64,000 nucleotides of DNA from Paraspadella gotoi (GCA_051294375.1 CM119263.1:12813723-12877722), one strand, 5' to 3'. Positions 1 to 11,856 are shown, counted from the stretch's first letter. Notes: a model not told the origin generated them from the sequence alone. Numbers and translations are program-made.

Positions 1-479
1 ATATATAAAGGAATAAAAAAGTGCGAAGAGGATAGAATTTAAAAATAATGAAAAAAAAAACAAACATGAAATAAAGAAGAAAAGAAGAAAAAAGAAAAAT
101 GAAGAGGAGGAAGAGAAGGCTGGGAGTAGGAGAGGAATCGGGAGGTAGAATCCTCATTAACATTCGAGAGAAGCCGACGGAGAAACAAGGGGACAGCCTT
201 TCACGGGACAGTAAAACCCGGATGTCGAACTCCGGATGTTGTTGAGGACTTGGGGAAGAGGAATACCGTGTTTGGTTTCAGCTTCCGTTTTTTTGTTGTT
301 TTTTTTTTTTCTAGTGGTTAGGACAAATGACAAAGAACTAGTAACGGGACAAGTAGTTCGTTTACTGTTGCGTCAGTATTTGTTTAGTTTTTCCTTTGTT
401 CTGTTTTTTTTTTCTCGCGTTTGACTCGTCGCGTCTTTTAGGTTCAAGGACACACTCGTTTTCCTTCGACGTCGTCGTC

Positions 480-511
<32 letters not shown>

Positions 512-2230
512 TCCTGATCGATATCGTCATCGTCATGATCTTCGTCGTTAGCGAAAATTTCCTTCCTTCTTTTTCCTTTCCTTCATTCCTCTTTTTTGTT
601 ATCTTCGCTTCGTTTCTCTCTTCCACATTTCATTTTCTCAATTTCCTTCAAGTTATTTTTTTTTTCTCTTCTTTACATATTTTTATTCTGTTGACTTTAA
701 CGTCTCCGTCGCCATCTTTCTCCTCCCCGAATGCCGAAGAATTCGTCGCCTCATCGTTTTGTACCCCGCTCTTTTCCCGCCTTTCATCCCGCTTCCCTCG
801 ACGTCCGCTCTCCCTGCCCGCTTCCAAAGCTTCCAGCCGCCTCCCGCCGCCAACGACCGGCGGGTAAAACGGTTTTATCTCGTGAGGCGGCAGGGATGCG
901 CAGGTTGTTGTCAAGTGGGTCATCGTAATTTAGGTCGAAGTCTCGTCTTCATTATCGTCGATGGGTTCGTCGTTAACGGCGTCGTCTCAACCGTCAAAGT
1001 CGGCCTCGTCGTTGTTGTTGTCGTCCATGGCGTCGTCGCCGTCGTCGTGTTCGTCGTCGTCGTGTTCGTCGTCGTCGTGTTCGCCGTCGTCGCCATCGTC
1101 GTCGTCGTCCGGCGCATCGTTACTGTCGTGGGCGTCGACGACCGCGATTTTGTGCCTCTGATGATGGCATTTTTTTTTCGGCGGGAAAGATTGTAGGGGG
1201 GGGAGGAGTCGCATTTGACAACAGGATGGTTCCATGCGTTGTAGCATATTTTTAACGCTGTTTTTTTCCCGTAGATATCGTTGGGATCAACCGCGGTGTT
1301 TTTAATATAATACTCTAGATTAACTTTTGCTCCTTTCTTACGTTTTTTCTTATTTTCTCGCTTTGTTTGTCTTCATTTTTTTTTATTACGTGCTTTTCAC
1401 CCAAGCGATTTTCCGAGCCTTTTGACCTCAATCGCCTTTATACGCAGCTTTCTAACCTTTCCCGACCCGTACTCCCCCCTATTGCTGACCCCATTTTCAT
1501 TCTCCCTCTTACTCTTTGACCCTTTTCTTCCATTTTCGTCTCCCCCTCCCCCCCCTCTTACCCTCCTATTCTCCGTCTCATATTTTTGCTTCTAATTTGG
1601 AAAAATGAGTTTCCGCTTTCGTCGTTTCGATCCTCAGTGTATCGTCGCTCGTTGGAAATCGAATAGTTTGCTTTCCTCTCTCTCATCTCTCTTCTCTCTC
1701 TCTCTTGCTCATTCTCATCTCTCATCTCTCTCTCTTCTCTCTCCTCACTCTCTCGTCTCGCTCTTCTATCTCTCTCACCAGCTACGTCCTCCCGTCCCCC
1801 CAGGCCTGTTTCTTCGGCGCCATTTCTCCTTGTTTTCCTCCTTTTGTTTCTTCCCCGTGTTTTTTCTTGTTGTTGATCTCCTCTGTATTTGTTAAACTAT
1901 CGCCGTTTGTTTACAGCCTCATCTCGTAGTCATCGTCGACGTCTTCTTCCCCATTTTTCTCCTTCCCTTTCATGTCCGCCGTCTTCTTCTTCTTCTCTCA
2001 GTTTTTTTCTCCTTCTTCACGTTCCGCTCTTCTGCTCTTCTCTCCTAAGTTCTTTCATATTCTCCTTCCTTATTTTCCTATCGCTCTACTTTTCCAGTTT
2101 TTTTTTTCCGGGACTTGAAAATTCCGGCCAAAAAATTTCAGTTTTCGCGGGCGAGAGTCTCGCTGATTTACATTGTCGCGAGTTGAAATTTTATTTTGTG
2201 TGAGAGGACCTGTGTGTCTCTATAGGAAAA
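1..2230. repeat. Segmental duplication, copy A (truncated at gap)
   Basis: This stretch aligns almost end to end with 6897-9283, in the same order and orientation. Shared landmarks include an A-rich start, the CGT trinucleotide tracts, a long CT-rich region and the ending just before a 25-N gap. The differences are mostly one-base indels in homopolymers. The ORFs in it are not conserved in frame between the two copies, so none is supported as a gene. It most likely represents an unmerged allele or an assembly duplicate; a true tandem duplication is the alternative. Confidence 0.85.
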
Positions 2231-2255
2231 NNNNNNNNNNNNNNNNNNNNNNNNN
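2231..2255. other. Assembly gap (25 N)
   Basis: A run of 25 N. The left flank is copy A, cut off at the point where copy B (about 9283) continues into a (GA)n tract, so the gap sits at a microsatellite where contig ends were not merged. Confidence 0.95.
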
Positions 2256-2369
2256 CCAGACGACGACGACGAGGATGCGGTCGACTCGCAGACGTTGTTG
2301 CCGCGAATCGTGGCGAGAGAGGGTCCATCCCTAAAAACTCGCCTCAAACAACCTGATAGTGATATTTAA
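2256..2369 (+). CDS. Possible C-terminal coding exon after the gap
   Basis: Directly after the gap an open frame of 37 codons ends in TAA. It starts with an acidic Asp/Glu run, continues with a mixed segment rich in Leu, Arg and Lys, and ends in Asp-Ser-Asp-Ile. The sequence then becomes AT-rich, as expected for a 3' UTR. The upstream acceptor would lie in the missing sequence, so it cannot be checked. I do not recognise the product. A chance open frame in a GAC-rich tract is the alternative. Confidence 0.3.
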   Translation, partial: PDDDDEDAVDSQTLLPRIVAREGPSLKTRLKQPDSDI

Positions 2370-2705
2370 AATTGATTTAATAGTTGTCTTTCTTGTAGAT
2401 TTATAGTTGAATTTTATATAATAGTCATTTGTACTTACTATCGCTAAAGGTGAGAGATAGCACCTGAATCTCAGCAGTCGTCCAAACTCAAACCGCACGA
2501 CTCCGCGAGCTCGACACACCGACGCAAAGGAACGAGAGCCATTTCGTCGTTTTTAAGAAAAAAATATAAAAAATGATACGTATTCTGTCAAGGATGCAAA
2601 CGGACTACGCCAATTTTTACATGCTCCTACTTTACCTACAGTCAAAAGTGCACAACGCTGCAGAGCAGGTTTTGACACAGCTAATTATCTAATCTATCCG
2701 CAGTT

Positions 2706-2741
<36 letters not shown>

Positions 2742-2966
2742 CGTTGCAGACCCGACGACAGCTGCAAGAGCGGAATCCTCGCATCTTTCGCTCTTTCGAT
2801 CGGTTTTTTTCTTAAGATTACATTTCTCAGAAATATCAATATTAGAAGTAAGATTTTTTTTCTCTCGATTTTGGTCTCGAGATTTTGAGATCGAGCTCAA
2901 GGGTAATGCAACATATAAGTATTGTTACTGGTTGATATTTAGAGTCGGAGTTCGAATCGGACAGAC

Positions 2967-3194
2967 TCTTCATATTTTTTGACTCCCAAGTTCAGGAAAC
3001 AAAAATTTTGGAGTGCGGGACAGAGTCAGAGTCTCAAGAGGGACAGAGAGAGAGAGAGTCAGAGTCGAAACCTCGAATTTTGTCCCGCGGAACTCTTCTT
3101 ACTTTTTTTGACTCCAATTTTCAGGAAACAAAATTTTGGAGCGCGGGACAGAGTCTCAAAAGATAGAGAGAGAGAGAGAGAGAGATCGAATGTC

Positions 3195-3241
<47 letters not shown>

Positions 3242-3300
3242 CTCGACTCGAATGTTAGATCGCGGAGCTTTTCATACTTTTTGACTCCAACCTTTAAAAG
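2967..3300. repeat. Minisatellite with embedded (GA)n blocks
   Basis: Two full units and part of a third start at the same phrase (TTTTTTGACTCC, at about 2974, 3103 and 3280). Each continues with an AGGAAACAAAATTTTGGAG-like core and a GCGGGACAGAGTC motif, and then runs into a (GA)n block. Unit length varies (about 130-180 bp) because the GA block differs in length. A shorter (CT)n run lies nearby at 2707-2739. Confidence 0.7.
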
Positions 3301-4585
3301 TTTTTCTCGAGAGACGGAAATTATGAGGCAGCTCGAATCATTTTGAGATTTTCCCTCGAAAAATCGCAAATTGTCTGAATTGGCACTTTTCTATACTACT
3401 GATAATTGATAATTTTATAAGTTTTTATTAATTTTGACCAAAAAAATTATAAGAATTTTCAAAGGATGTAATTAGATTTTTTTAAAATGTTCGTGCTCTA
3501 TCAGAATTCTTAAATAACTTAAGACTGATCATTTTTATTTTCATATATTTTGTAATTTTTTATTTTTTTTTTAAATTTTTTTTTTCTTTTATTTTTTTTG
3601 GTTTGTTTTATATCCTCTTTTCCTTAGCTGCCCAATTTTCTTGTATTACCTTTTTTCTGCACTTTCATTGACTGTTTCCGTTTTTTCTTCTAACTTTCAA
3701 TCTTCACATTCACGGCAGCCAAATCACCGGAAATTCTTAACGGTGAACGTCTGCAATTTCGCAGTCTTTTGGTTACCCTTAAGAAACGACTGGCAGAATT
3801 TAAACCCTTTCGTTCCTTGTTTTAAACTTTTCGTCCAGTTTTGACAGCAAAGACCATTTCTGGAAAAATACTGTAATTACGACTAGCTTAATTTTCGATC
3901 ATCAATACAGTGAGCAAGGGGGAAAAAAAATCTTCCAGCTCCCTACTCTTTCTCAACCCTCTCCTCCAGACTTTTTCCCCTCAAGTTAAAACAATTGTCT
4001 CCCCATACTAAAGCCAAAATCCCCGGGCTTTAAACCTAAACTGTCCAACGTTAAACATTCTTAAATAATAACATCCTTAATGTTAAAAACTTTTCAATCT
4101 CTTCCCTACAAAAAACCCAAACACCCCATCGGGCTTTTCTTCCAACAGTCACCGCTCTCACCGCGCTAAGTCTTCTTTTCCTTTCCTCCTTTTTTCTTCC
4201 AACAGTATCCGCTCTCAACCGCGCTAAGTTCTTCTTTTCCTTTCCTCCCTTTTTTTCTTCCAACTTTCTCTCTCTTCCTCCGCCGTTGTTGTCGCCGCTA
4301 ATCATATTTTCGCCTCATTGATTTTTGATGTTCGCGTTATGGTGGAGATTTCATTGGAAATGTCTGAGGAGAAAGAGATTCCGAGACGAGGCGAGGGTGA
4401 GAGAGAGAGGGGGGAAGTGCTAGAGAGTGGGGTGAGAAAGGCTGGAAAACTCGGAGTGGTAAATGGGTAGCGAAGGTTTGGAAAGATCGTAAGAGAGAGA
4501 AGTGTTAGAAAAGTAAGAGAAAGACGGTTTTGAATTTTACGGGAGGTGGTTAACTGAGGCAGGCAGTTAAATTTGGCGGTAAACG
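3300..4585. other. No supported gene apart from the small exon candidate
   Basis: AT-rich sequence to about 3600, then alternating pyrimidine-rich (4050-4290) and purine-rich (4340-4560) blocks. Apart from the candidate at 3719-3825, no coding, RNA or transposon signal could be supported. Confidence 0.5.
3719..3825 (+). CDS. Possible terminal exon
   Basis: After a pyrimidine-rich stretch and the acceptor CACGGCAG, a frame opens with two split-codon bases and runs about 34 codons to TAA. It encodes an amphipathic Leu/Arg/Lys-rich segment. A second frame is also open here, so the frame choice is uncertain, and no polyadenylation signal follows. The product is not recognised. Confidence 0.25.
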
Positions 4586-4772
4586 GTGGCGGACACAGCT
4601 CAAAAAAAAGTGGAAAAAGAAGAAAAAAACATCAACGTCAGCGAATTTATCAGAATTTTTTTTCGAGAAAAAAAAAGTAAGGGTAATAGGAATGTACGGC
4701 TTTTACCAACGTTAATAAGAATGGGATTAGAGAGAGAAAACGAGAGGTTGGGGGAGAAAATGAGACAGAGGA

Positions 4773-4818
<46 letters not shown>

Positions 4819-5056
4819 GAGAGAGAGATTCTCGTGGCCTTTGATCGTTCGACTCGTTTTTTCACGCGCGGATTTTGGGGTGGAAAAGCGCCAAAGGAAG
4901 GCGGAGAGACTCTTGAAAGCCTTTTCGAGTCGCGAGTCTAGTTTGACCAGGTTCGTTCGGATGTGGGTGAAGTTTTGCTTTGGGCTTAGTGCCGCTATGG
5001 TGACAGGAAAAATAACATGCTTCTATGGGAAAATTTTAACGAAAAAAATTGACTGA
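4586..5056 (+). CDS. Long ORF spanning a GA microsatellite, doubtful
   Basis: An open frame of about 156 codons begins at a GTG codon and passes through a (GA)n tract read as Arg-Glu repeats. It ends with a basic segment followed by a Cys-containing tail. Much of the length comes from the low-complexity tract, which stays open in several frames. The flanking 40-50 residues on either side are less repetitive, which is the only reason to list it. There is no homology I recognise. Confidence 0.15.
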
Positions 5057-5305
5057 CAAAATGATCTAGCCCGGCCTGGAATTTAAGATTTCAGAAAAAA
5101 TTGATATCATTTTACAATTTAATAGGAAAAAAAAAAAAAAACAATAAAGGAAGCCTGAAAATAAAACATTACCTGAATTTATTTTTCTTTTAAAAATTAG
5201 TGATAAACCTAACGCTCATTGCCCTAATCAAACGGAATGACAAATATTGCTCCAAAATCCCACCGCGTCCGCCCTGAGTCACCAGACTACGGATGTCGGC
5301 CTCAC

Positions 5306-5383
5306 CTGTGTGCGAGCAGGAGCCGAGGTAGTATTCGCCCGCGTCGTTACCGTGACGGCCAGAGACGCGTTGGCTGAAAAAAC
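5306..5383 (-). CDS. F-type lectin (fucolectin/discoidin-like) domain, second half exon
   Basis: The exon lies between acceptor ATTCCAG and donor CACACAG|GTGAGG on the minus strand. It carries the phrase Tyr-Tyr-Leu-Gly-Ser-Cys-Ser-His-Thr, preceded by a Gly/Asn/Asp-rich loop. This is the pattern found in F-type lectin domains after the 'NLALxKPAxQSS' start, just before the WW segment. The two leading bases complete the Gly codon left by exon 5705-5810, so both splice sites agree in phase (phase 1). The following exon, expected to code for the WW-containing strand, is not found at lower coordinates in this window. Animal F-type lectins bind fucose and are secreted or part of cell-surface proteins; which type this is cannot be seen. 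Confidence 0.6.
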
Positions 5384-5704
5384 CTGGAATCGTCAATAAC
5401 AGAAATAGATAATTAGGATAGAAAAAAAAGATTAATAAAAAAAAAAAACATCAAATAAAAAAAAGATATATGCGGAAGTAAGGAGTATTATGTGGAATCG
5501 ATGACATAGGTCCGGTACTAGATTAAATTAGTGAGGCACTTAGCAGATACCGGTGGTAGTCGCCTCATTAGGAATATTCATGTATGGCTTTATTTTAAAG
5601 TAGAAATACTCTCCTTTAAAAAAAACACGATAATTCCTCAAGAACCAAACGGCCTAATCCTACGGCCTTGAGAGAACGTCCAAAAAAAAAAGAGAGTGAT
5701 TTAC

Positions 5705-5810
5705 CTTTGTTGGTGAGAACGGATGATTGGTAGGCAGGTTTGGCGAGAGCTAGATTGATTCTCATTCTGGGAGTTGGTTGAACCGGCGCGGTGAGACGTC
5801 GTATAGATGA
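5705..5810 (-). CDS. F-type lectin domain, first half exon
   Basis: Acceptor CTTCTCACAG follows a CT-rich tract, and the donor is AACAAAG|GTAAAT. The frame starts in phase 0 and includes the signature Asn-Leu-Ala-Leu-Ala-Lys-Pro-Ala-Tyr-Gln-Ser-Ser, which is characteristic of the N-terminal strand of F-type lectin/F5-8C-like domains. About 16 basic/Pro-rich residues precede the domain. It continues across a phase-1 intron into 5306-5383. A host gene of the fucolectin plus other adhesion domain type is plausible, but only this domain is visible. Confidence 0.65.
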
Positions 5811-5974
5811 CTGTGAGAAGGAGAGAGAGCGAGAGGAAAAGATTAATCGAAGAAATTTCTTGATTCTTCGACGCATGATAAATTTATTAGTGATTGATTT
5901 GCTCGATTGTTTGATTGCTTGATTGCATGATCGATGGATGGACTCCCATGTAAATGTTGAGAAAATGAAAACCT

Positions 5975-5989
5975 GTGTTCCTTCTCTCT

Positions 5990-6027
<38 letters not shown>

Positions 6028-6063
6028 TCTCTCTCTCTCTTCTCTCTCTCTCTCTCTCTCTCT
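5975..6063. repeat. (CT)n microsatellite inside the lectin gene intron
   Basis: An almost pure CT tract on the plus strand, reading as GA on the coding strand, begins right at the donor side of the exon candidate at 6067-6220. The Arg-Glu and Ser-Leu ORFs in it are artefacts of the repeat. Confidence 0.9.
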
Positions 6064-6066
6064 CAC

Positions 6067-6220
6067 ACCTGTAGACTCGTGGTTAGATGATTGTGAGTTA
6101 AGCTCGGCCACGCGCCTGGCGAGGGGGCCGAGGGGTGGATCTCTCGCTAAGGCCCACAACTGGTTGTAGGGGTTTGTGCCGGAGCTCGGCGCGAAGTGGA
6201 GGCGGCGACACTTTGAAATT
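6067..6220 (-). CDS. Possible upstream exon of the lectin gene
   Basis: An open frame of about 50 codons lies between acceptor AAATCCAG and a donor in TCTACAGGT|GTGAGA. With that donor the exon ends in phase 0, which matches the phase-0 start of 5705-5810. The content is non-repetitive (one Cys, several Pro, Asn and Leu), unlike the GA-rich surroundings. A second frame is open for part of the length, and an alternative donor two bases upstream would change the phase. It may encode the linker before the lectin domain. Confidence 0.4.
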
Positions 6221-6229
6221 CTGGATTTG

Positions 6230-6896
6230 AGGGGAGAAGGAGGAAAATGTTGTCATATTATATATATATATAACTAGAATAAAGCAAACATTAGACTATC
6301 GAAATTTAAATTCTTTGTTTTCATAAAGTTTAGATTCAAAAAAAATTTTCGATTGGAAACCTGAAAAGATTTAAAAAAAAGAAAAAAAACATGACTAAAG
6401 TTCTAAAAAAGATAAAAAAATGGTTGTTTTGGGAATTCGCTATAGAAAAGAAAATGCGAGGCAACTGATTTTAGAATTCGAGCCTTTCCTAGTCTAGCAT
6501 ATGCAGGAAAGAGGAAAACTTTAAGAGAGAGAAATGCTGAGAGAGAGAGAGAGAGATAAAGTGACGGAGAAAAACAGACAAAAATGAAAAAAGAGAGAAA
6601 GAGGAAAAGGGAAAGAGGTCCTTGCGTCTGTCTACCTTTTGTTTATGATTAATCTCAAGATAACTTGCTTTGTTGAGGGAGGAATGGAAAATGACAAGGG
6701 AGCATGAACAAGAGTATGACAAGAGTACCCATAACCCATATTTGAAATTTTCGTTGCCTTTTGGGGACGATGGTAGAGAGGGACCGGCCAAAAAAAAAGG
6801 GGAAAGTGATCGTGAGAGAGAAAAGGAGAAATAAGAAAGAGGTTTAAAAGACACAGAGCGAAAAAACAACCTGTGTTAATAACTGGTTTTTAGTAA
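6230..6896. other. Spacer, no supported gene
   Basis: A short (TA)n run at about 6258-6272 is followed by A-rich sequence and GA-rich blocks (6520-6620). Nothing coding could be supported. Confidence 0.5.
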
Positions 6897-8748
6897 AATA
6901 TATAAAGGAATAAAAAAGTGCGAAGAGATAGAATTTAAAAATAATGAAAAAAAAAAAAAACAAACATAATAAAGAAGAAAAGAAGAAAAAAGAAAACATG
7001 AAGAGGAGGAAGAGAAGGGCGGGAGTAGGAGAGGAATCGGGAGGTAGAATCTCATTAACATTCGAGAGAAGCCGACGAGAGAGAAACAAGGGGACAGCCT
7101 TCACGGACAGTAAAAACCCGGATGTCGAACTCCGGATGTTGTTTGAAGGACTTGAGGGAAGAGGAATAACCGTGTTTGCGTTTTCAGCTTCCGTTTTTTT
7201 CGTTGTTTTTTTTTTTTATTCTAGTGCGTTTAGGACAAAATGACAAGAACTAGTAACGGGGACAAGTAGTTCGTTTTTACTGTTTGGTCAGTATTTGTTT
7301 AGTTTTTCCTTGTCTGTTTTTTTTTTCTCCGCGTTTGACTCGTCGCGTCTTTTTAGCCGTTCAAAGGACACAACTCGTTTTCTTCGAACGTCGTTCGTCC
7401 TCGTCGTCGTCGTCGTCGTTCGTCGTTCGTATTCCTGATGATATCGTATCGTCATGATCTTCGTCGTTAGCGAAAATTTTTCCTTCCTTCTTTTTTCCTT
7501 CCTCATTCTCTTTTTTCGTTATCTTCGCTTTCAGTTTCTCTCTTCCACATTTCATTTTCTCAATTTCCTTTCAAGCTTATTTTTTTTTTCTCTTCTTTAC
7601 ATATTTTTATCTGTTGAACTTTAACGGTCTCCGTCCGCCATCTTCTCCTCCCCGGAATGCCGAAGAATTTCGTCGCCCTCATCGTTTTGCTACCCCGCTC
7701 TTTTCCCGCCTTTCATCCCGCCTTCCCTTCGACTCCGTCTCCGCTCTCCCTGCCCCGCTTCCAAAGCTTCCAGCGGGCCTACCCGCCGCCCCCCCACCGC
7801 CGACCTGCCCGCCGCTCCCCGCCGCCAACGACCGGCGCGGGGTTTTTAAAACGGTTTTTATCTCGTGAGAGGTGGCAGGAGGATGCGCAGGTTCGTGTCA
7901 AGTGGGTCATCGCCCTCCCAATTTAGGTCGAAGTCTCGTCTTCATTATCGTCGACTGGGGTTTCGTCGTTAACGGCGTCGTCTCAACCGTGCAAAGTCGG
8001 CCCTCGTCGTTGTTTGTTTGGATCCGTCCCATGGCGTGTCGCCGTCGTCGGTGTTCGTTCGTCGTCTGTCGGTTCGTTCGTCGTCGTTGTTCGCCGTCGT
8101 CGGCCATTCGTCTCGTCGTCCGGCGCATCGTTACTGTCGTGGGCGTCGACGACCGCGATTTTTGTCCTCTGATGATGGCATTTTTTTTTTCGGCGGCGAA
8201 AGATTGTTAGGGGGGGGAGGAGTCGCCATTTGCAACAGGATGGTTCCATTGCGCTTGTAGCATATTTTTAAACGTGTTTTTTTCCCGTAGATCAATCGTT
8301 GGGATCAACCCGCCGGTGTTTTAATATAATACTCTAGATTAAACTTTTGCCTTCCTTTCTTACGTTTTTTCTTATTTTCTTAAGCTTTGTTTGTCTTCAT
8401 TTTTTTTTTTATTACGTGCTTTTCACCCAAGCTATTTTCCGAGCCTTTTGACCTCAATCGCCTTTATAAACGCAGCTTTCTAACCTTCCCGACCCGTTTT
8501 ACTCCCCCTATGCTGACCCCATTTTCATTCTCCCTCTTACTCTTTGACCCTTTTCTTCCATTTTCGTCTCCCCCTCCCACCCCCTCTTACCCTCCTATCT
8601 CTCCGTCTTCATTATTTTTGCTTCTAATTTGGAAAAATTTGAGTTTCCCCTTTCGTCGTTTCGATCCTCAGTGTTTCGTCGCTCGTTGGAATCGAATAGT
8701 TTGCTTTCCTCTCTCTCTCTCTCTTCTCTCTCTCTCTTCTCTCTCTCA

Positions 8749-8782
<34 letters not shown>

Positions 8783-9283
8783 CTCTCTTCTCTCTTCTCA
8801 AGCTACGTCCTCCCGTCCCCCCAGGCCTGTTTCTTCGGCGCCAATTCTCCTTTGTTCCTCCTTTTTTCTTTCCCGTTGTTTTTTCTTTGTTGTTGATTCT
8901 CCTCTGTATTTTGTTAAACTATCGCCGTTTGTTTACAGCCTCATCTCGTTAGTTCATCGTCGACGTCCTTCTTTCCCATTTTCTCCTTTCCCTTTCATGT
9001 CCCGCCGTCCTTACATTCTTTCTTCTCTCAGTTTTTTCTCCTTCTTCACGTTTCCGCTCTTCTTGCTCTTCTCTTCCTCAAGTTCTTTCATATTCTCCTT
9101 CCTTATTTTCCTATCCGCTCATAACTTTTCCAGTTTTCTTTTTTCCGGGACGTTTGAAAATTCCGGCCAAAAAAATTTTCAGTTTTCGCGGCGCGAGAGT
9201 CTTACGCTGATCTTACATTTGTCGACGATACACGGGTTTTGAAATTATTTGTGTGGAGAGGGACCTGCTGTGTCTCTTATAGG
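6897..9283. repeat. Segmental duplication, copy B
   Basis: This is the second copy of 1-2230, slightly longer because of many one-base insertions. It continues beyond the shared end into (GA)n at 9318-9370. The CGT-rich stretch (7385-7430, 7980-8110) and the CT-rich stretch (8708-8800) match copy A with frame-breaking indels. No ORF keeps its frame in both copies. Confidence 0.85.
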
Positions 9284-9321
9284 AAAAAAGGGAGAGGGGG
9301 AGGGAGGAGGCGGGAGAGAGA

Positions 9322-9370
<49 letters not shown>

Positions 9371-9378
<8 letters not shown>

Positions 9379-9800
9379 TGAAGAGAGAGAAATATCTTCC
9401 CTTACTGATTTATTTTCCGTTCTCTTTCCTCACGTGTTTCCTTTTTTGACTTCAGATAGTTTTATATTCTGTTCAGAAGAAAAGGCAGTTCTCTCCCCTT
9501 TTTTTTTGCAAACGTAGAAATGAGTCGCGCTCATTTTTTTCTCTCTTCTTTCATCAATCCTTGTTAAATTTTTTGTTAGTTTCTCGGTAGGACAACAAAT
9601 GAGACTCAATTTACTTTATAGATAAAAATTTAATTTAATACATCTGGAAATTGGCTTTTAATAATGGAAAGAAACTTTGGTCTTGTGGACGGCTGATCGA
9701 TCAATCGTGTCGAGGATTCCGATTCGCCAAAATCGAGGACAACGACGAAAATGACGAAAGTGGCAGTGATTATTGGAACATTCTCTCTCTCTCTCTCTCT
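9371..9800. repeat. Gap-flanking duplicate, copy 1
   Basis: It matches 9836-10280 closely, from a GAGATGAAGAGAGAG-like start to a (CT)n end. Copy 1 stops at the 25-N gap inside the CT tract, while copy 2 reads through the tract into unique sequence. This is the signature of two contig ends covering the same locus. Confidence 0.85.
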
Positions 9801-9825
9801 NNNNNNNNNNNNNNNNNNNNNNNNN
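9801..9825. other. Assembly gap (25 N) between duplicate flanks
   Basis: 25 N with near-identical sequence on both sides (9371-9800 and 9836-10280), so the gap probably has negative true size. Confidence 0.95.
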
Positions 9826-9835
9826 AGGAGAAGAG

Positions 9836-10279
9836 GAGAGAGATGAAGAGAGAGAAATATCTTCCCTTAGCTGATTTATTTTCGTTCTCTTCCTCACGGT
9901 TTCCCTTTTTGAACTTCAGATAGTTTATATTCTGTTCAGAAGAAAAGGCAGTTCTCTCCCCTTTTTTTTTGCAAACGTAGAAGAAATGACGTCGCTACGT
10001 TTTTTTTCTCTCTTCTTTCATCAATCCTTGTTTAAATTTTTTGTTGAGTTTCTCGGTAGGACAACAAATTGAGACTCAATTACTTTATAGATAAAAATTT
10101 AATTAATAACATCTGGACAATTCTTTTAATAATGGAAAGAAACTTGGTCTTTGGACGGCTGATCGAATCAATTCGTGTCGAGGATTCCGATTCGCCAAAA
10201 ATCGAGGACAAACGACCGGGAAAAGCGAAAGTTGGCAGTGATTATATGGAACATCCCCTCTCCTCTCTCTCTCTCTCTC

Positions 10280-10280
<1 letters not shown>
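9836..10280. repeat. Gap-flanking duplicate, copy 2
   Basis: This is the counterpart of 9371-9800. It continues through a longer CT microsatellite (10261-10328) into unique DNA. Confidence 0.85.
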
Positions 10281-10331
<51 letters not shown>

Positions 10332-10554
10332 ATTAGTTTTATTCGACGTTTCGGGATTTTATATTCGGATTAGTTTTGACAATTAATCTGACGTTACAAA
10401 GCAGCGTCTGTCAGACCATGACAGAAAACATATATATATGTCAAACCTAAAAGAATTTGAGAGATAACGTTTTCCCTAATTCTTCCCATTTTACAGTTTT
10501 ATATTTCTTATCTATCCGGGATTTTATCTATCCGGGATTTTTTCACTCTAAAAA

Positions 10555-10775
10555 TCCTTCCCGCTTTCAATCATCCACGTTCCCCCGACGACCGACTGCT
10601 CACCGCCCTACCGTCCACTCCCCTGCGACCGTCTCCGACTCTCCGCCCGCCGAATCGTCGTTCCAGCCTCGGCTTTCATCGCGTCTCTCGCACCGGATGT
10701 TAATGACGCATCCGCCACAGTTTGCCCTTTTGATCCGCCCGCTCCGTGACCTCGGAAGACCCCGGCATGGAATTT
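10555..10775. other. GC-rich, CpG-containing island, possible exon or promoter
   Basis: This patch is clearly richer in G+C and CpG than its flanks and is open in a plus-strand Pro/Ser/Arg-rich frame. It is also open in a minus-strand frame containing four Cys within a 15-residue stretch. Neither frame has convincing splice sites. It could be a 5' exon/CpG-rich promoter or an exon; the sequence alone does not decide. Confidence 0.25.
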
Positions 10776-10799
10776 CTCCCTCTTACTTTCTCTCCCTCG

Positions 10800-10824
10800 A
10801 ATTTTTTTTCTTTCAGTCCTTCTT

Positions 10825-10855
<31 letters not shown>

Positions 10856-11222
10856 TTTATTTTTTTTCTCGTAATGTTGATGTTAAACATTTTTCCTGCT
10901 TATTTTAAGGTATTATATATTTCTTTGTCCGTAGATAGTTTAGGGTTGGTTAGGTTTGACAATGATGTACTTTAACCGGGTATTTTCAGTTTATTGTCAT
11001 TTCTTTCTCTTTACGAGAATTACGCCATATTATTTGTTTTCAGTTGAATTCTATTTAAAGATCTACTATTCTTCCCCGTTGCGATCATCCGACTCTCCAA
11101 CAGTAATAGTAGCTCACTCCATCTTTGGTGTCAGCTGACTGGGTCTAAAATGTGATTGAAAATTTACGTGATCTGAAAGGCAAAAGCTCAAGAAATATTT
11201 TTCTCTGTTATTTACCTCCTGC

Positions 11223-11315
<93 letters not shown>

Positions 11316-11656
11316 ATAACAACTATGAATATATATACAAATAGAAAAAAGAATTTGAGAAAAGAAGAAAGAAAAAAAAATATCAGAAGGTGGTGTAAGA
11401 AATAAAGGGAATGGCAAAAAAAAAGGACAAAGTAAAACTTAAAAGATGTTCAAATACTTTGATACTGCTAGAATGCTTCGAACTCCCTCTCACAGTCAAA
11501 GTCGTCCCTTCGTTCCAAAAGAGAGACTTTCATTAAATCCGTGGATGGAAAGGAAGGATGCAAAGAAGTTGATAAGAAAAAAGTCTTTCCGCGTCGCAAT
11601 CGAAACTGGAAACTCCCAACTTTTAATTAAAGGTCCGGGCTGAGAGAGGAGAGAGA
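10800..11656. other. Spacer with microsatellites
   Basis: It contains a short TTTC repeat (10827-10853) and a (CT)n block at 11223-11312. A 65-codon plus-strand ORF at 11446-11643 has no start or splice support and no recognisable motif. No gene is called. Confidence 0.4.
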
Positions 11657-11728
<72 letters not shown>

Positions 11729-11856
11729 TAATCAGATTGAGAAAAAAAAAAGAGAAATCGTGAGAACGTATAGAAAAAGTGGGTCAGAGAAAGATGGTGG
11801 GAAAGAAAGTGAAAGAAGGAAAAAAGGGAAAGTGGGTGAATTTGTTGCGTCCCACT

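Noticed and set aside
987-1247. Asp/His-rich ORF in copy A
   Set aside because: Its frame is broken in copy B at 7983-8249 by several indels, and the sequence is a CGT trinucleotide repeat.
2940-2970. B-box-like GAGTTCGAATCGG
   Set aside because: No A box, acceptor stem or anticodon arm at the right distances.
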